Assembly (NCBI RefSeq): GCF_004357985.1
Contig: NZ_SMTF01000010.1
Span: 62,001-126,000, forward strand
Direction of reading: 5' to 3'
Source: Luteimonas aestuarii
GTDB taxonomy: Bacteria > Pseudomonadota > Gammaproteobacteria > Xanthomonadales > Xanthomonadaceae
Length of the DNA stretch: 64,000 bases
Shown here one piece after another: positions 1 to 9,452 of this stretch. Numbering within the stretch: position 1 is the first letter of the stretch; each line of letters starts with the position of its first letter. The notes beneath the pieces were generated by a model. The model searched no databases. It had not been told where the DNA came from and saw only the letters and a program-made list of their open reading frames with translations. Position numbers and translations under genes: made by a program.

Positions 1-152
1 AGGTGCGGCTGATGGAAGCGGTGTCGCTGCTGGCCGCGGGCCGCTCGATCACCTCGGTCGCGCTGGACGTCGGCTACGAAAGCCCCAGCGCATTCACCGC
101 GATGTTCCACCGCGCCTTCGGCGAGCCGCCCAGCGTGTACGTCGTGCGCTGA
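1..152 (+). CDS. AraC-family transcriptional regulator, C-terminal end (partial)
   Basis: The reading frame enters from the left edge (codons begin at base 3) and ends at a TGA at 150-152, giving 49 residues. They match the second helix-turn-helix of AraC/XylS regulators: a segment like ITSVALDVGYESPSAF followed by a Phe-rich F-x-R-x-F-G-x-x-P pattern, the usual AraC C-terminal signature. It would bind DNA in the cytoplasm. The effector domain lies outside the window, so the regulated pathway cannot be named. It converges on cobB with 38 bases between the stops and no visible terminator. Confidence 0.85.
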   Translation, partial: VRLMEAVSLLAAGRSITSVALDVGYESPSAFTAMFHRAFGEPPSVYVVR

Positions 153-190
153 CGCATTGGTGAGCGCAGTCGGTCGGGTTGATGCCGGGC

Positions 191-952
191 TCAGGCGCCG
201 AGCAACAGGGGCAAGGCGTCGCCTGCCGTCGCGCGCCAGCTGACATCGACATCGTCGGACAGCGCGGTGCGTTCGGGGTTGATCTCGACGACCGTCGCGC
301 CGCTGCGCCTGGCCAGTGCAGGCAGGCCCGCGGCCGGATGCACCAGGCCGGAAGTGCCGACCACCAGCATCAGCATGCAATCGCGCGCGGCATCGGTGGC
401 CACCTGCCAGGCGTCATCCGGCAGGGCTTCGCCGAACCAGACCACGCCGGGGCGGATGCCGCCGCCGCAGTACGCGCATGCCATCGGCGCGATGCGTTGC
501 GCAGCGGGATCCAATGGCGGCAACCCGCCCTCGTGCCCACTGCCGCAATCGAAGCAGCGCAAGGCGAACAGGCTGCCGTGCACGTGCGCATCGACGACGC
601 TGCCTGCGCGCTCGTGAAGGTCATCGACGTTCTGGGTGACGAGGGTGACGCGCGACGTGCGGCGCGCCGGTTCCGCCAGCGCGCGGTGGCCGGCATGCGG
701 TTGCGCATCGCGCACCAGCGCCATCCGCCAGCGGTACCACGCCCAGACCAGTGCGGCGTCCGCGCGCCAGGCCTCGGCGGTCGCCAGTTGCATCGGGTCG
801 AAGCGCGACCACAGGTCGTGTTGGGTGCCGCGGAAGGTCGGCACGCCGCTTTCGGCCGACATGCCGGCGCCGGTCAGCACGCAGATGCGGCCATCGTGCG
901 AGATCGCGTCGCGAACCGCATTGGCGATCGCCGGTGGTGGCGGCATCGCCAT
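191..952 (-). CDS. cobB: NAD-dependent protein deacylase, SIR2 family
   Basis: A sirtuin of 253 residues that removes acyl groups from protein lysines using NAD. The NAD-binding motif GAGMSAESGV lies at residues 28-37, the TQNVDDLH motif near 106-113, and the catalytic histidine is His125 in HVHGS. Four zinc-ligand cysteines occur as two CxxC pairs (133/136 and 159/162). Full length is normal for bacterial CobB. It is the last gene of a minus-strand run; its ATG shares one base with the zapE stop (TGATG), which suggests translational coupling. A second ATG two codons in is an alternative start. Confidence 0.92.
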   Translation of the reverse strand: MAMPPPPAIANAVRDAISHDGRICVLTGAGMSAESGVPTFRGTQHDLWSRFDPMQLATAEAWRADAALVWAWYRWRMALVRDAQPHAGHRALAEPARRTSRVTLVTQNVDDLHERAGSVVDAHVHGSLFALRCFDCGSGHEGGLPPLDPAAQRIAPMACAYCGGGIRPGVVWFGEALPDDAWQVATDAARDCMLMLVVGTSGLVHPAAGLPALARRSGATVVEINPERTALSDDVDVSWRATAGDALPLLLGA

Positions 953-2109
953 CAGGCGCGATGCTGCGCGGCCAGGTACTCGGCGCTCTGCATTTCCACC
1001 AGGCGTGACGCGGTGCGCTCGAAGGCGCCGGCCAGGCGCTCGCCGGCGTACAGCGCGTGCGGCGCGGCATCGGCGGTGCAGACCAGGTTGACGTGGCGGT
1101 CGTAGAGCTCATCGACCAGGGTGACGAAGCGGCGCGCGGCATCGTTGCGCGTCTCGCCCAGCACCGGGATGCCGCCCAGCAGCACGGTGTGGAACTCGCG
1201 CGAGATCTCGATGTAGTCGGTCGCGCCGCGCGGGCCTTCGCACAGGGCGTCGAAATCGAACCACGCCATGTCCTTGCAGCGGGCGCGCACCGCGATGCGG
1301 CGGCCGTCGATGTCGATGCCGGCGTCGCGATTGGCATCGTCGCCGCCCAGTTCATGCCAGCGCGATTCGAGCCAGGCGTCGCTGGCGTCGTCCAGCGGCG
1401 CGCGATACACCGGTGAACGGGTCAGTGCGCGCAGGCGGTAGTCGACGTCGCTGTCGAGGAACACCACGTCGCAATGTTGCTGGACGAGCGCGATCGCCGG
1501 CAGGAAGCGCGCGCGCTGCAGGCCATCCTTGTACAGGTCCTGCGGGTCGACGTTGGACGTGGTGACCAGCACGATGCCTTCGGCGAACATGCGCTCCAGC
1601 AGGCGGCCCAGCAGCATTGCATCGCCGATGTCGCTGACGAAGAACTCGTCCAGCACCAGCACGCGCAGGTGGCGCCGCCAGCCGCGCACGATCGCCGCCA
1701 GCGGATCGGCCTCGCCGGCGTGTTCGCGCAGTTGCTCGTGTACGCCGCGCATGAAGCGGTGGAAGTGCGTGCGGCGCTTGCCGTTGCCGTCGCCACGCCC
1801 GGCGCTGACGCCATGCAGGTCCGCCGAACGCACGTCCGGAAGCGTCAATCCCGCAAAGAACAGATCGACCAGGAAGGTCTTGCCGCGCCCCACCCCGCCC
1901 CACAGGTACAGGCCCATCGGTGCAGCCGCGCGCTCGCGTCCCAGCAGCTTGCCCAGCAGGCTGCGCGGCTGCGGCTGCAGCAGCGCTTCGTGCAATCCAT
2001 CCAGCGCGCGGAGCGCTTCGTGTTGCGCGGGGTCGTCGCTCCAGTCGCCGCGGGCCACGCCGTCGCGATAGCGTGCCGACGGCCGCGCCGCCGCTTGCGC
2101 GTCAGTCAT
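952..2109 (-). CDS. zapE: Cell division protein ZapE (AFG1-like ATPase)
   Basis: An AAA-type ATPase of 385 residues in the AFG1/ZapE family. In E. coli, ZapE associates with the Z-ring under stress. Walker A is GGVGRGKT at residues 71-78 and Walker B is the VLVLDEFF segment. The length fits the family (about 375-385). The start codon overlaps the end of the upstream hydrolase gene by 8 bases and the stop overlaps the cobB start by one base, so the three genes are probably one transcript. Nothing is missing or unusual. Confidence 0.92.
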   Translation of the reverse strand: MTDAQAAARPSARYRDGVARGDWSDDPAQHEALRALDGLHEALLQPQPRSLLGKLLGRERAAAPMGLYLWGGVGRGKTFLVDLFFAGLTLPDVRSADLHGVSAGRGDGNGKRRTHFHRFMRGVHEQLREHAGEADPLAAIVRGWRRHLRVLVLDEFFVSDIGDAMLLGRLLERMFAEGIVLVTTSNVDPQDLYKDGLQRARFLPAIALVQQHCDVVFLDSDVDYRLRALTRSPVYRAPLDDASDAWLESRWHELGGDDANRDAGIDIDGRRIAVRARCKDMAWFDFDALCEGPRGATDYIEISREFHTVLLGGIPVLGETRNDAARRFVTLVDELYDRHVNLVCTADAAPHALYAGERLAGAFERTASRLVEMQSAEYLAAQHRA

Positions 2110-2770
2110 TCGCGGCCGGCAGGTACTGGCGCACGCCGTGCTTGATCGCGCCGCGCAGGTCGATCAGCTTGCGATGGAAGAAGTGGCTGGTATCGGGCAT
2201 GCGCACAAGCTCGGCCTTGGCGTCGCCCTTGTCCAGCCAGTCGTACACGGCCTGCGGGTCGACGATCTCATCGTTCTCGCCCTGCACCACCAGCCACGGC
2301 ATCGTCGGCATCGGCACCACGTCGAAATCCCAGCGGCCGGCCGGCGGCGCGATCGAGATCAGCATCGCCGGATCGAGTTCTTCCGCCGCCAGCAGCGAGA
2401 CATACGCCCCGAAGCTGAAGCCCGCCAGCCACAGCGTGTCGCCGGGGCGTTGTTCGCGGACCCAGGCGGCGACGGCGCGCAGGTCATCGCGTTCACCGCG
2501 GCCGTGGTCGAACGTACCCTCGGACGCGCCGGTGCCGCGGAAGTTGAAGCGGACGGTGGTGGCACCCAGTTCGCGCAGGCTGCGCGCCACCATCGTCACC
2601 ACCTTGTTGTGCATGGTGCCGCCCTCGGTGGGCAGCGGGTGGCAGACGATGGCCACCAGCGGGCGCGGTTTGGCCTCGGCATCGGCTGCATCGACCGCGA
2701 CTTCCAGCGCGCCGGCGGGGCCGGGCAGGGTCAGCGTGGCGGAGTCGTCGGGGAAGCGGGGGCTGGCCAT
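2102..2770 (-). CDS. Alpha/beta hydrolase (COG2945-type)
   Basis: A cytoplasmic serine hydrolase of about 222 residues. Visible hallmarks are the CHPLPTEGGTMHN segment typical of COG2945 proteins, the oxyanion motif FNFRGTGASEG, the nucleophile elbow GFSFGAY with the catalytic serine, a late Asp in GENDEIVD and the C-terminal His in DTSHFF. The substrate is unknown. The start at 2770 (MASPRF) leaves a 29-base gap to the upstream nuclease; the longer frame from 2857 would overlap that gene and adds no domain sequence, so it was rejected. The 3' end overlaps zapE by 8 bases. Confidence 0.85.
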   Translation of the reverse strand: MASPRFPDDSATLTLPGPAGALEVAVDAADAEAKPRPLVAIVCHPLPTEGGTMHNKVVTMVARSLRELGATTVRFNFRGTGASEGTFDHGRGERDDLRAVAAWVREQRPGDTLWLAGFSFGAYVSLLAAEELDPAMLISIAPPAGRWDFDVVPMPTMPWLVVQGENDEIVDPQAVYDWLDKGDAKAELVRMPDTSHFFHRKLIDLRGAIKHGVRQYLPAAND

Positions 2771-2799
2771 GCCGCGATGATAGTCGCTCGGGTGTGCGC

Positions 2800-4593
2800 T
2801 CAGGGTGTGGCCAGCCGGAAGCCGGTGACCAGCGAATCGTGGTCGGAGCTGCGCCACGGAGATGCCGGCCGATCCGAGCCGTTGGCACCACGATAGCCGA
2901 CGTTCTGTGGTTCATCGGCATTGCTGTGCCACTTGGCGGCGCCGACGAGGCGCGCGGCCAGCGCCGGGCTGAGCAGGGCATGGTCGAGTCGGCCGGCCTG
3001 GCCGTCGAACACATAGCTGTGCGGTGCCGGACCGTGCGCCGGCAGGAAGGCATCCACCCAGCCCGCCGCGATGAAGGCTTGCACGGGGTCTTCCATGGCA
3101 TAGGCGTTCAGATCGCCGACGATGGCGACAAGATCGCTGCCCGAGCCGGTCGGGTTGGTGCCCAGCCATGCCATCAGCCGTTGTGCCGAGTCGGTACGCA
3201 GCGCGTTCCAGCAGGCCTGGCCGTCGCCCTGGTCGCGCTCCGCGCCTTCGGCCTCGCTGCAGCCCTTGGATTTGAAGTGGTTGGCGACGACGACGAAGGC
3301 CGGGCCATCGCCCCGACGGAAGGCCTGCGCCAGTGGCGCACGGCTGCGCGGGCCGAACGGGCCGTCCTCCAGCGTGGCGGCCCGGCCGACCGGCCGCACG
3401 TGGCCGGCGCGGTACAGCAGGCCGACGCGGATGGCATCGTCGCCCGGGCCCTGGCCGGCATCGACGTAGCGCCAGTCCGCGCCCGCGGCATTCAGGGCGT
3501 CGACCAGTTGGGCGATGCTGGAGTGCCGGTCGAAGCCGTCGTTCTCCAGCTCCATCAGTGCCGCGATGTCCGGGTCCAGCGCGTGGATGGTGGCGACCAA
3601 GCGGGCGAGTTGCGCCTCGTACTCGGCCAGCGTGCGCGCGCCGCGCGCGGTCGGGAAGCCGCCGCCGCGGCCATCGCCGTTGAACAGGTTCTCGAGGTTG
3701 AAGGCGGCGATGCGGGTATCGCCACCCACGCGCGGTGGTTCGGGGCGCGGGGCGGACGCGATTCGCAGCGGCGCGGTGGCCTGCAGGCGGTACTGGCCGT
3801 GGCGCTGGTCGACGATGCCTTCGGCCAGGGTGATGGTGCTGCCGCTGCGGGGCGGTGGCTGGCCATCGAGGTACCACAGGGTCTCCGGCCGTTCGGCATC
3901 GCTGCCGTCGTCGATCAGCAGCCGGCGGCGGGCGTTGTCGGCCATCACCGCGCGCGCGGCGTCGCCGGGCGGGGCGATTTCGGTGGGCACGTGCAGGCGG
4001 CCGTCGAAGCTGGCGACCAGGGTGCCGCGGCGCGCCAGGTCGTGGTGGCCGCTGATGGTCAGCGGCGCGTCGATGCGTACGCGCATGCCTTCATATCGTT
4101 CCCAGTCGTCGGGGGCGGTGGTGATGGCGACGGCGCCCGGCAACCGCGCCTCGCGCGCCACGACGGTCAGCGTGGCATTCGAGAGCGAGGTCAGCGTGCC
4201 GCGCGTGGACTGACCTTCGGCGTGGAGCTCGGCGACGGTGCCGAAGGCACGCACGCGATCGCCTGCCAGCAGGGGTCCCGCCTCGCCCCGAGCGTGGATC
4301 GATGCGCCATCCGCGGCGATGAACAGGCCGTCGGACGTGGCGGGATCGCCATCGCCCGCGTCCTGCACGAACCAGCCACCCAGGCCCTCGCGCATGTCGG
4401 CCGTGACCACCCCTTCGACGGTCACCGCTTGCCCAAGGTGGAGGCTGGTCGCGCCCGTCCCCTGCACGGCACCGATCGACATGACCCAGGCGGGATCGGG
4501 TGCGGCGGATGTGGCGTCGACCCCCAAACTGCGGCATCCGGTCAGCATGAGACCGATCGCGGCGGCGAGGGCCATCCAGGAAAAGCGATGCAT
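2800..4593 (-). CDS. Secreted lipoprotein nuclease, endonuclease/exonuclease/phosphatase family (ExeM-like)
   Basis: An exported protein of 597 residues. The start at 4593 (MHRFSW) gives a signal peptide with lipobox LTGC; the longer upstream frame was rejected because its extra 24 residues precede the signal. The N-terminal half resembles the OB-like region seen before the catalytic domain in ExeM/NucH nucleases. The C-terminal half is a DNase I-like domain with FNLENLFN, an MELENDGFD segment, VVANHFKSKG, VGDLNAY and the final SDHDSLV motif, which carry the usual Glu, Asp, Asn and His residues. It probably degrades extracellular DNA for phosphate or biofilm turnover (inference). It may lead the minus-strand hydrolase-zapE-cobB run. 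Confidence 0.86.
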   Translation of the reverse strand: MHRFSWMALAAAIGLMLTGCRSLGVDATSAAPDPAWVMSIGAVQGTGATSLHLGQAVTVEGVVTADMREGLGGWFVQDAGDGDPATSDGLFIAADGASIHARGEAGPLLAGDRVRAFGTVAELHAEGQSTRGTLTSLSNATLTVVAREARLPGAVAITTAPDDWERYEGMRVRIDAPLTISGHHDLARRGTLVASFDGRLHVPTEIAPPGDAARAVMADNARRRLLIDDGSDAERPETLWYLDGQPPPRSGSTITLAEGIVDQRHGQYRLQATAPLRIASAPRPEPPRVGGDTRIAAFNLENLFNGDGRGGGFPTARGARTLAEYEAQLARLVATIHALDPDIAALMELENDGFDRHSSIAQLVDALNAAGADWRYVDAGQGPGDDAIRVGLLYRAGHVRPVGRAATLEDGPFGPRSRAPLAQAFRRGDGPAFVVVANHFKSKGCSEAEGAERDQGDGQACWNALRTDSAQRLMAWLGTNPTGSGSDLVAIVGDLNAYAMEDPVQAFIAAGWVDAFLPAHGPAPHSYVFDGQAGRLDHALLSPALAARLVGAAKWHSNADEPQNVGYRGANGSDRPASPWRSSDHDSLVTGFRLATP

Positions 4594-4629
4594 CAGGCGC
4601 TCCGTTGTGCAGGGCGCGGCGCAAATGCA

Positions 4630-4651
4630 AACGCCGCCCGGAGGCGGCGTT
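4630..4651 (-). terminator. Probable intrinsic terminator after the cytochrome c gene
   Basis: A 9-base-pair GC-rich stem (AACGCCGCC paired with GGCGGCGTT) with a CGGA loop lies 25 bases past the cytochrome stop. On the minus strand it is followed by a short T-rich stretch (TTTGCATTT). The tail is weak, so efficiency is uncertain. Confidence 0.6.
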
Positions 4652-4675
4652 CGTGGCGCACGCATGGCGGCCAGC

Positions 4676-5191
4676 TTACTGCAGGTGTTCGACCATCCAG
4701 TCGACGGTGGCCTCGACCTGCTCGTCGCTCAGCGCCGGGTTGCCGCCGCGGGCCGGCATCACTCCGGACGCGCCGGTAAAGCCTTCGATGGAGTGGCGGT
4801 AGAGCGTGTCGCGGCCCTGTGCGATGCGTGCGGCCCAAGCGGCCGTTTCCAGCTTGGGCGCGCCGCCGGCGCCGGAGGTGTGGCAGCCCGCGCACAGGTT
4901 CTGGTAGATCACCGAGCCGTCCAGCGTGCCGCCATAAGCCACCTGGGCGGCTGCGGCAGCTGCGGCTGCGGCCGTCGCGGCCGCCTGCGCCGCGGCGCCC
5001 GTGCTGCCCGCATACACGTCGCCCACCGGCGCGATCCGCGCCTCGGTGCGCTGGGCCACCGACGGGTGTACTTCTTGCGGCAGGGCCCGGTGCAGGAAGA
5101 TCGAACCGATGATCAGGCCCAGCGTCACCAGCACCAGGAAGCCGATCACCAGCGAGAAGCGCTTGAGGAATTCGAGGTCGTAATTACGCAC
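4676..5191 (-). CDS. Membrane-anchored c-type cytochrome (c5-like)
   Basis: A small electron carrier of 171 residues. An N-terminal membrane anchor (about residues 14-34) is followed by a periplasmic spacer with a long run of alanines (about 65-83) and then one haem domain containing CAGCH (haem attachment) and a later Met in GVMPARGG as the likely sixth ligand. The fold matches the class I cytochrome c5/c555 family, whose members donate electrons to terminal oxidases. The alanine linker is longer than usual and may act as a tether. It sits directly downstream of tRNA-Arg and its terminator. Confidence 0.85.
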   Translation of the reverse strand: MRNYDLEFLKRFSLVIGFLVLVTLGLIIGSIFLHRALPQEVHPSVAQRTEARIAPVGDVYAGSTGAAAQAAATAAAAAAAAAQVAYGGTLDGSVIYQNLCAGCHTSGAGGAPKLETAAWAARIAQGRDTLYRHSIEGFTGASGVMPARGGNPALSDEQVEATVDWMVEHLQ

Positions 5192-5234
5192 AGGACACCC
5201 TTGGCACGGCCGCCGGGCCGCAGCTGACGACGAA

Positions 5235-5264
5235 GTATAAACAACCGGCCATCCGCATGGCCGG
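5235..5264 (-). terminator. Intrinsic terminator of tRNA-Arg
   Basis: An 8-base-pair stem (CCGGCCAT paired with ATGGCCGG) with a 4-base loop sits 30 bases past the tRNA 3' end. On the minus strand it is followed by the T-rich tail TTGTTTATAC. This is the expected place for a tRNA terminator. Confidence 0.8.
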
Positions 5265-5293
5265 CACTTGGCGCCAGCGACATGTCGCCGGAC

Positions 5294-5370
5294 TGGCGCG
5301 CCTGGAGGGATTCGAACCCCCGACCAATGGCTTCGGAAGCCACTACTCTATCCGGCTGAGCTACAGGCGC
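5294..5370 (-). tRNA. tRNA-Arg, anticodon CCG
   Basis: Read on the minus strand, the 77 bases fold as a complete tRNA. The acceptor arm is GCGCCTG paired with CAGGCGC, there is a D-arm with AGCTCAGCCGGATAGAG, the anticodon stem-loop is GGCTTCCGAAGCC with anticodon CCG (reads CGG, arginine), and the T-arm carries GGTTCGAATCC. The terminal CCA is encoded. It lies between ubiA (divergent) and the cytochrome gene. No phage attachment duplication is visible nearby. Confidence 0.96.
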
Positions 5371-5440
5371 GAGCCGCGTATTGTTCCATGATCGTGCCCC
5401 GCGGCGCGAGTACGCGTTCGCGGGACCGATCCGGAGAGCC

Positions 5441-6346
5441 ATGGGTTACGAACGCCACACCCCGATATCGCCGCCGCCACTGCCGCGCTGGCGCGAGCGC
5501 CTGGGCCAGTACTGGGCGCTGGTGCGCGGCGACCGGCCGATCGGCTGGCTGCTGCTGCTGTGGCCGACCTGGTGGGGGCTGTGGGTGGCCTCGGGCGGGG
5601 TTCCGCCCTGGTGGATCCTGGTCGTGTTCAGCGCAGGGGTGTGGCTGACGCGCTCGGCCGGCTGCGTGATCAACGACTATGCGGACCGGTGGCTCGACGG
5701 CAGCGTCGAGCGCACGAAGCACCGGCCGCTGGCCACGGGTGCGGTGTCGGGGCGCGAGGCGCTGCTGGTGTTCGCGGCGTTGATGCTGGTCGCCTTCGCA
5801 CTGGTGCTGACGCTGAACCGGCTGGCGATCCTGATGAGCGTGTTGGGCGTATTCCTCGCCGCCAGCTATCCCTACCTCAAGCGTTACACCTACCTGCCGC
5901 AGGTGTACCTGGGCGTGGCATTCGGCTGGGGCATTCCAATGGGCTTCGCCGCCGTGCAGGGCACCGTGCCTCCGGTGGCGTGGGTGCTGTACGTGGCCAA
6001 CATCTTCTGGGCGACGGCCTACGACACCTGGTATGCGATGGTCGATCGCGACGATGACATCCGCATGGGTGCAAAATCGACCGCGATTTTGTTCGGTGAC
6101 CTCGACCTCGTCGCGCAGGCGGTGCTGTATGCGTTGACGTTCGCCGCGCTGGGGCTGGTGGGCCGCGACGCGGGGCTGGGCCAGTACTACTGGATCGGGC
6201 TGGCAGTCGCGGCCGGGTTCGTGGCGTACCAGTTCGCGATGGCGCGCACGCGCGATCGCGAACGCTGTTTCCGCGCGTTCCTCAACAACCATTGGGTGGG
6301 GATGGCGGTGTTCGTTGGCATTGCCGCGGATTTCGCATTGCGCTGA
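5441..6346 (+). CDS. ubiA: 4-hydroxybenzoate polyprenyltransferase
   Basis: An integral-membrane prenyltransferase of 301 residues that attaches the polyprenyl chain to 4-hydroxybenzoate, the membrane-committing step of ubiquinone synthesis. The two Asp-rich Mg-diphosphate motifs are visible: [10 protein letters not shown] in the first half and YAMVDRDDD in the second. About eight hydrophobic helices follow the family pattern. The start at 5441 (MGYERH) is preceded by GGAGAG at a good distance; the frame is open 20 codons further upstream but that segment has no ribosome site and no conserved character. It is divergent from tRNA-Arg and converges on comF. Confidence 0.94.
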   Translation: MGYERHTPISPPPLPRWRERLGQYWALVRGDRPIGWLLLLWPTWWGLWVASGGVPPWWILVVFSAGVWLTRSAGCVINDYADRWLDGSVERTKHRPLATGAVSGREALLVFAALMLVAFALVLTLNRLAILMSVLGVFLAASYPYLKRYTYLPQVYLGVAFGWGIPMGFAAVQGTVPPVAWVLYVANIFWATAYDTWYAMVDRDDDIRMGAKSTAILFGDLDLVAQAVLYALTFAALGLVGRDAGLGQYYWIGLAVAAGFVAYQFAMARTRDRERCFRAFLNNHWVGMAVFVGIAADFALR

Positions 6347-6372
6347 CTCGCGCATCCGCGGGTTGCGATGCG

Positions 6373-7101
6373 CTACGGCACCCGCGCGCAGACCCAGGCA
6401 TCCACGCGCGCCACGCCGGCGCGCCGCAGGGCGGTGGCTGCGGCCTGCAGCGTGGCGCCGGTGGTCATCACGTCGTCCACCAGCGCCAAATGGGCCGGCA
6501 GCGGCGTCCGGGCCGTGGCCAGGAAGGCGCCGCGCAGGTTGCGCTTGCGCTGCGCGGCATCCAGCCGCGACTGCGCGGTGGTGGCCCGGGCGCGCACCAA
6601 GGCCCCCTGCAGCAAGGGAATGCCCAACGTATGCGCCAGCGGCCGGGCCAGCTCCAGCGCTTGGTCGTAGCCGCGGCGGCGCAGGCGCGCCGGGTGCAGC
6701 GGGACGGCGATGAGAGCGTCGGGGCGAGGCAGACCGGCGAAGGCCTCGGCCATGCAGCCGGCCAGCAGGTGGCCCGCGGCGAGGTCGCGGTGGAACTTCA
6801 GCCGCGGCAGCAGCCGGTCGACGGGCGTTCCGTACAGGAAGGCCGCATGCGTCTCGGCCAATACCGGAGGGCGACGCAGGCAATGGCCACAAGTGGCCTC
6901 GGCCCCGGGTAACGGCAGGGCGCAACGCAGGCAGGCCGCGCGCAGCCAGGGAAGGGTGGCGGCACAGCGGGTGCAGAGCTCGCGCCCGTCGTCACCGGCC
7001 TCGCGGCACACCAGGCAGCGCGGGTGCGAGAGCCGCAGCAACAGTCGGCGCCACCAGCCGTCAACCGGCGCGGGCAGGATTTGGTTGACAGGCCCGGACA
7101 T
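6373..7101 (-). CDS. comF: ComF-family phosphoribosyltransferase-like protein
   Basis: A protein of 242 residues with the ComF layout: an N-terminal double zinc-finger region with four CxxC pairs (CLVC, CTRC, CLRC, CGHC) and a C-terminal type I phosphoribosyltransferase domain with the PRPP motif [10 protein letters not shown]. ComF proteins are needed for natural transformation in several bacteria, where they bind ssDNA and act with PriA or ComFA. comM lies about 35 kb away in this window. It is divergent from bioB with only 49 bases between starts, an arrangement common in xanthomonads. Confidence 0.9.
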   Translation of the reverse strand: MSGPVNQILPAPVDGWWRRLLLRLSHPRCLVCREAGDDGRELCTRCAATLPWLRAACLRCALPLPGAEATCGHCLRRPPVLAETHAAFLYGTPVDRLLPRLKFHRDLAAGHLLAGCMAEAFAGLPRPDALIAVPLHPARLRRRGYDQALELARPLAHTLGIPLLQGALVRARATTAQSRLDAAQRKRNLRGAFLATARTPLPAHLALVDDVMTTGATLQAAATALRRAGVARVDAWVCARVP

Positions 7102-7150
7102 GCTTTCCAGACTGCCGGCCGCAAGCCCGCGTGTCCGTCAGGGAATCCCC

Positions 7151-8203
7151 ATGTCCAGCGTCAGCCAAGCCCCCGCCACCGCGCCCCGCCACGACTGGGG
7201 GCTGCGCGAGATCGAAGCCCTGTTCGACCTGCCGTTCCCGGAGCTGCTGCACCGCGCCGCCAGCGTGCATCGCGAGGCCTTCGACCCGGCCGAGGTCCAG
7301 GTCAGCACCCTGCTGTCGGTCAAGACCGGCGGCTGCCCGGAGGACTGCGCCTACTGCCCGCAGGCACAGCGTTATCACACCGGCGTGGACGCCACCAAGC
7401 TGATGAGCACCGAGGACGTTGTCGAGAAGGCGAAGCAGGCCAAGGCCGCCGGCGCCTCGCGCTTCTGCATGGGCGCGGCCTGGCGTTCGCCGAAGGACCG
7501 CGACATCCCCAAGGTGGCGGCGATGATCCGCGAGGTGAAGGCGCTGGGGCTGGAGACCTGCGCCACGCTGGGCATGCTCAGCGGCGAACAGGCGACTGCG
7601 CTGCGCGCCGCCGGCCTGGACTACTACAACCACAACATCGACACCGATCCCGAGTTCTACGACTCGATCATCCGCACCCGCGAGATCCAGGATCGCCTCG
7701 ACACGCTGGAACACGTGCGCGATGCCGGCATGAAGACCTGCTGCGGCGGCATCGTCGGCATGGGCGAGACGCGCCGCCAGCGCGCCGGCTTCCTGCGCAC
7801 GCTGGCCAACCTGCCGGCGCATCCGGATTCGGTGCCGATCAATCGCCTGGTGCAGGTGGAAGGCACGCCGCTGCACGGCACGCAGGCGCTGGATCCGTTC
7901 GAATTCGTGCGCACCATCGCGGTCGCGCGCATCGTGATGCCGCAGTCTATGGTCCGGCTCTCCGCGGGGCGCGACGAGATGAGCGACGAATTGCAGGCGC
8001 TGTGCTTCCTGGCTGGCGCCAACTCCATCTTCTACGGCGAGAAGCTGCTGACCACCGGCAATCCCGATACCGAGCGCGACCTCGCATTGTTCGCGCGCCT
8101 CGGCCTGCGGCCGATGCCGGTCGCCGTGGATGCGCACGGCCACGACCATGGCGGCACCGTGCACGCAGACATCGTCGAGGGCGCGCGTCCCTGCGCCGCC
8201 TGA
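7151..8203 (+). CDS. bioB: Biotin synthase
   Basis: A radical-SAM enzyme of 350 residues that inserts sulfur into dethiobiotin. The SAM [4Fe-4S] cysteines are Cys62, Cys66 and Cys69 (CPEDCAYC), and the [12 protein letters not shown] and [11 protein letters not shown] segments match BioB. The start at 7151 follows AGGGAA; the frame is open upstream but that part overlaps comF on the other strand. First gene of the biotin cluster and the only one separated from the next (28 bases to bioF). No clear BirA-type operator is visible in the 49-base divergent spacer. Confidence 0.96.
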   Translation: MSSVSQAPATAPRHDWGLREIEALFDLPFPELLHRAASVHREAFDPAEVQVSTLLSVKTGGCPEDCAYCPQAQRYHTGVDATKLMSTEDVVEKAKQAKAAGASRFCMGAAWRSPKDRDIPKVAAMIREVKALGLETCATLGMLSGEQATALRAAGLDYYNHNIDTDPEFYDSIIRTREIQDRLDTLEHVRDAGMKTCCGGIVGMGETRRQRAGFLRTLANLPAHPDSVPINRLVQVEGTPLHGTQALDPFEFVRTIAVARIVMPQSMVRLSAGRDEMSDELQALCFLAGANSIFYGEKLLTTGNPDTERDLALFARLGLRPMPVAVDAHGHDHGGTVHADIVEGARPCAA

Positions 8204-8231
8204 GCGACACGCGACTCCGGTGACGCGCCCC

Positions 8232-9452
8232 ATGGCCGAACGCACAGACCTGCGCCAACGCATCGCCGCGCAGCGCGCCGAACGCGAGGCGCGTGCGTTG
8301 CTGCGCACGCGGCGCACGGTGCTGCGCCGCGACGGCATGCGCTGCGAAGTGCAGGATGGCAACGGCACGCCGCGCTGGCTGACCAATTTCTGCGGCAACG
8401 ATTACCTGGGCCTCGCCCAGCAGTTCGCCGTCGCCGCCGCGCTGCAGGACGCGTCGTCGCGCATGGGCACCGGCGCCGCGGCATCGCACCTGGTCTGCGG
8501 CCACCACGCCGCGCACGAGGCGCTGGAACGCGAGGTCGCCGAATGGCTGGAGGTGCCGGCCGCGCTGCTGTTCGGCAACGGCTACCTCGCCAACCTCGCG
8601 GTGGTGCAATCCTTGCTGGGCGACAACGACGTCTGCGTGCAGGATCGCCTCAACCACGCCAGCCTGGTCGATGCCGCGCGCCTGTCCGGCTGCCGCCTGC
8701 GCCGCTATCCGCATGCCGATGCCGAAGGCGCGTTGCGCCAGCTGCGCGCCTCGCCCGGCGGTGCCGCAATGTTGGCCACCGACGGCGTGTTCAGCATGGA
8801 TGGCGATGTCGCGCCGCTGCGCGAGCTGTCGCTGGCCGCGCGCATGCAGAAGGCCTTGCTGTATGTCGACGACGCGCACGGCATCGGCGTGCTGGGGCCG
8901 GACGGCCGCGGCAGCGTCGCCGAGGCCGGGCTGGACCTGCGCGCGGCACCGCTGCGCCTGGCCACCTTGGGCAAGGCCCTGGGCGGCTACGGCGCGATGG
9001 TGGTGGGCGACGCGGAGCTCGTCCGCCACCTCGCCGAAACCGCGCGCCCGTACATCTACACCACGGCATTGCCGCCGGCCCAGGCCGCCGCCACGCTGGC
9101 CGCGGTGAAACTGGCGCGCCGCGAGGCCTGGCGGCGCGAAAAACTCGCCGCGCTGGTCGCGCGCTTCCGCGCCGACGCGCAGCGGCATGGCCTGGAATTG
9201 ATGCCCTCCGACACGCCGATCCAGCCGGTGCTGTGCGGCGGCAACGCCACGGCGCTGGCGATGTCGGCCTCGCTGGAGCGCGATGGCTTCTGGGTGGCCG
9301 CGATCCGTCCGCCCACGGTGCCGGAAGGGCGGGCGCGCCTGCGGGTCACGTTGAGCGCCGCGCATACCGATGCCGACGTCGATGCGCTGGTCGATGCGCT
9401 GGCGGTGGCACGCAATCGCGTCGGCGCAGCAGCAGACAGCCACGTCGCATGA
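8232..9452 (+). CDS. bioF: 8-amino-7-oxononanoate synthase
   Basis: A PLP enzyme of 406 residues that condenses pimeloyl-ACP with alanine in biotin synthesis. The PLP lysine is Lys248 in [10 protein letters not shown]. Other family marks are the FCGNDYLGL segment near the N terminus, [10 protein letters not shown], and the [10 protein letters not shown] motif with the PLP-binding Asp and His. The ATG at 8232 was chosen over the longer frame, which runs into bioB. The stop overlaps the following transporter start (ATGA), so the two are translationally coupled. Confidence 0.95.
   Translation: MAERTDLRQRIAAQRAEREARALLRTRRTVLRRDGMRCEVQDGNGTPRWLTNFCGNDYLGLAQQFAVAAALQDASSRMGTGAAASHLVCGHHAAHEALEREVAEWLEVPAALLFGNGYLANLAVVQSLLGDNDVCVQDRLNHASLVDAARLSGCRLRRYPHADAEGALRQLRASPGGAAMLATDGVFSMDGDVAPLRELSLAARMQKALLYVDDAHGIGVLGPDGRGSVAEAGLDLRAAPLRLATLGKALGGYGAMVVGDAELVRHLAETARPYIYTTALPPAQAAATLAAVKLARREAWRREKLAALVARFRADAQRHGLELMPSDTPIQPVLCGGNATALAMSASLERDGFWVAAIRPPTVPEGRARLRVTLSAAHTDADVDALVDALAVARNRVGAAADSHVA

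Noticed and set aside
2794..4779. Long plus-strand frame opposite the secreted nuclease
   Set aside because: No family motifs; composition is typical of antisense shadow in high-GC sequence, and the minus strand has clear nuclease motifs.
5294..5370. tRNA-Arg as integration site of an island
   Set aside because: No integrase and no direct repeat of the tRNA 3' end were seen in the window; neighbours are core genes.
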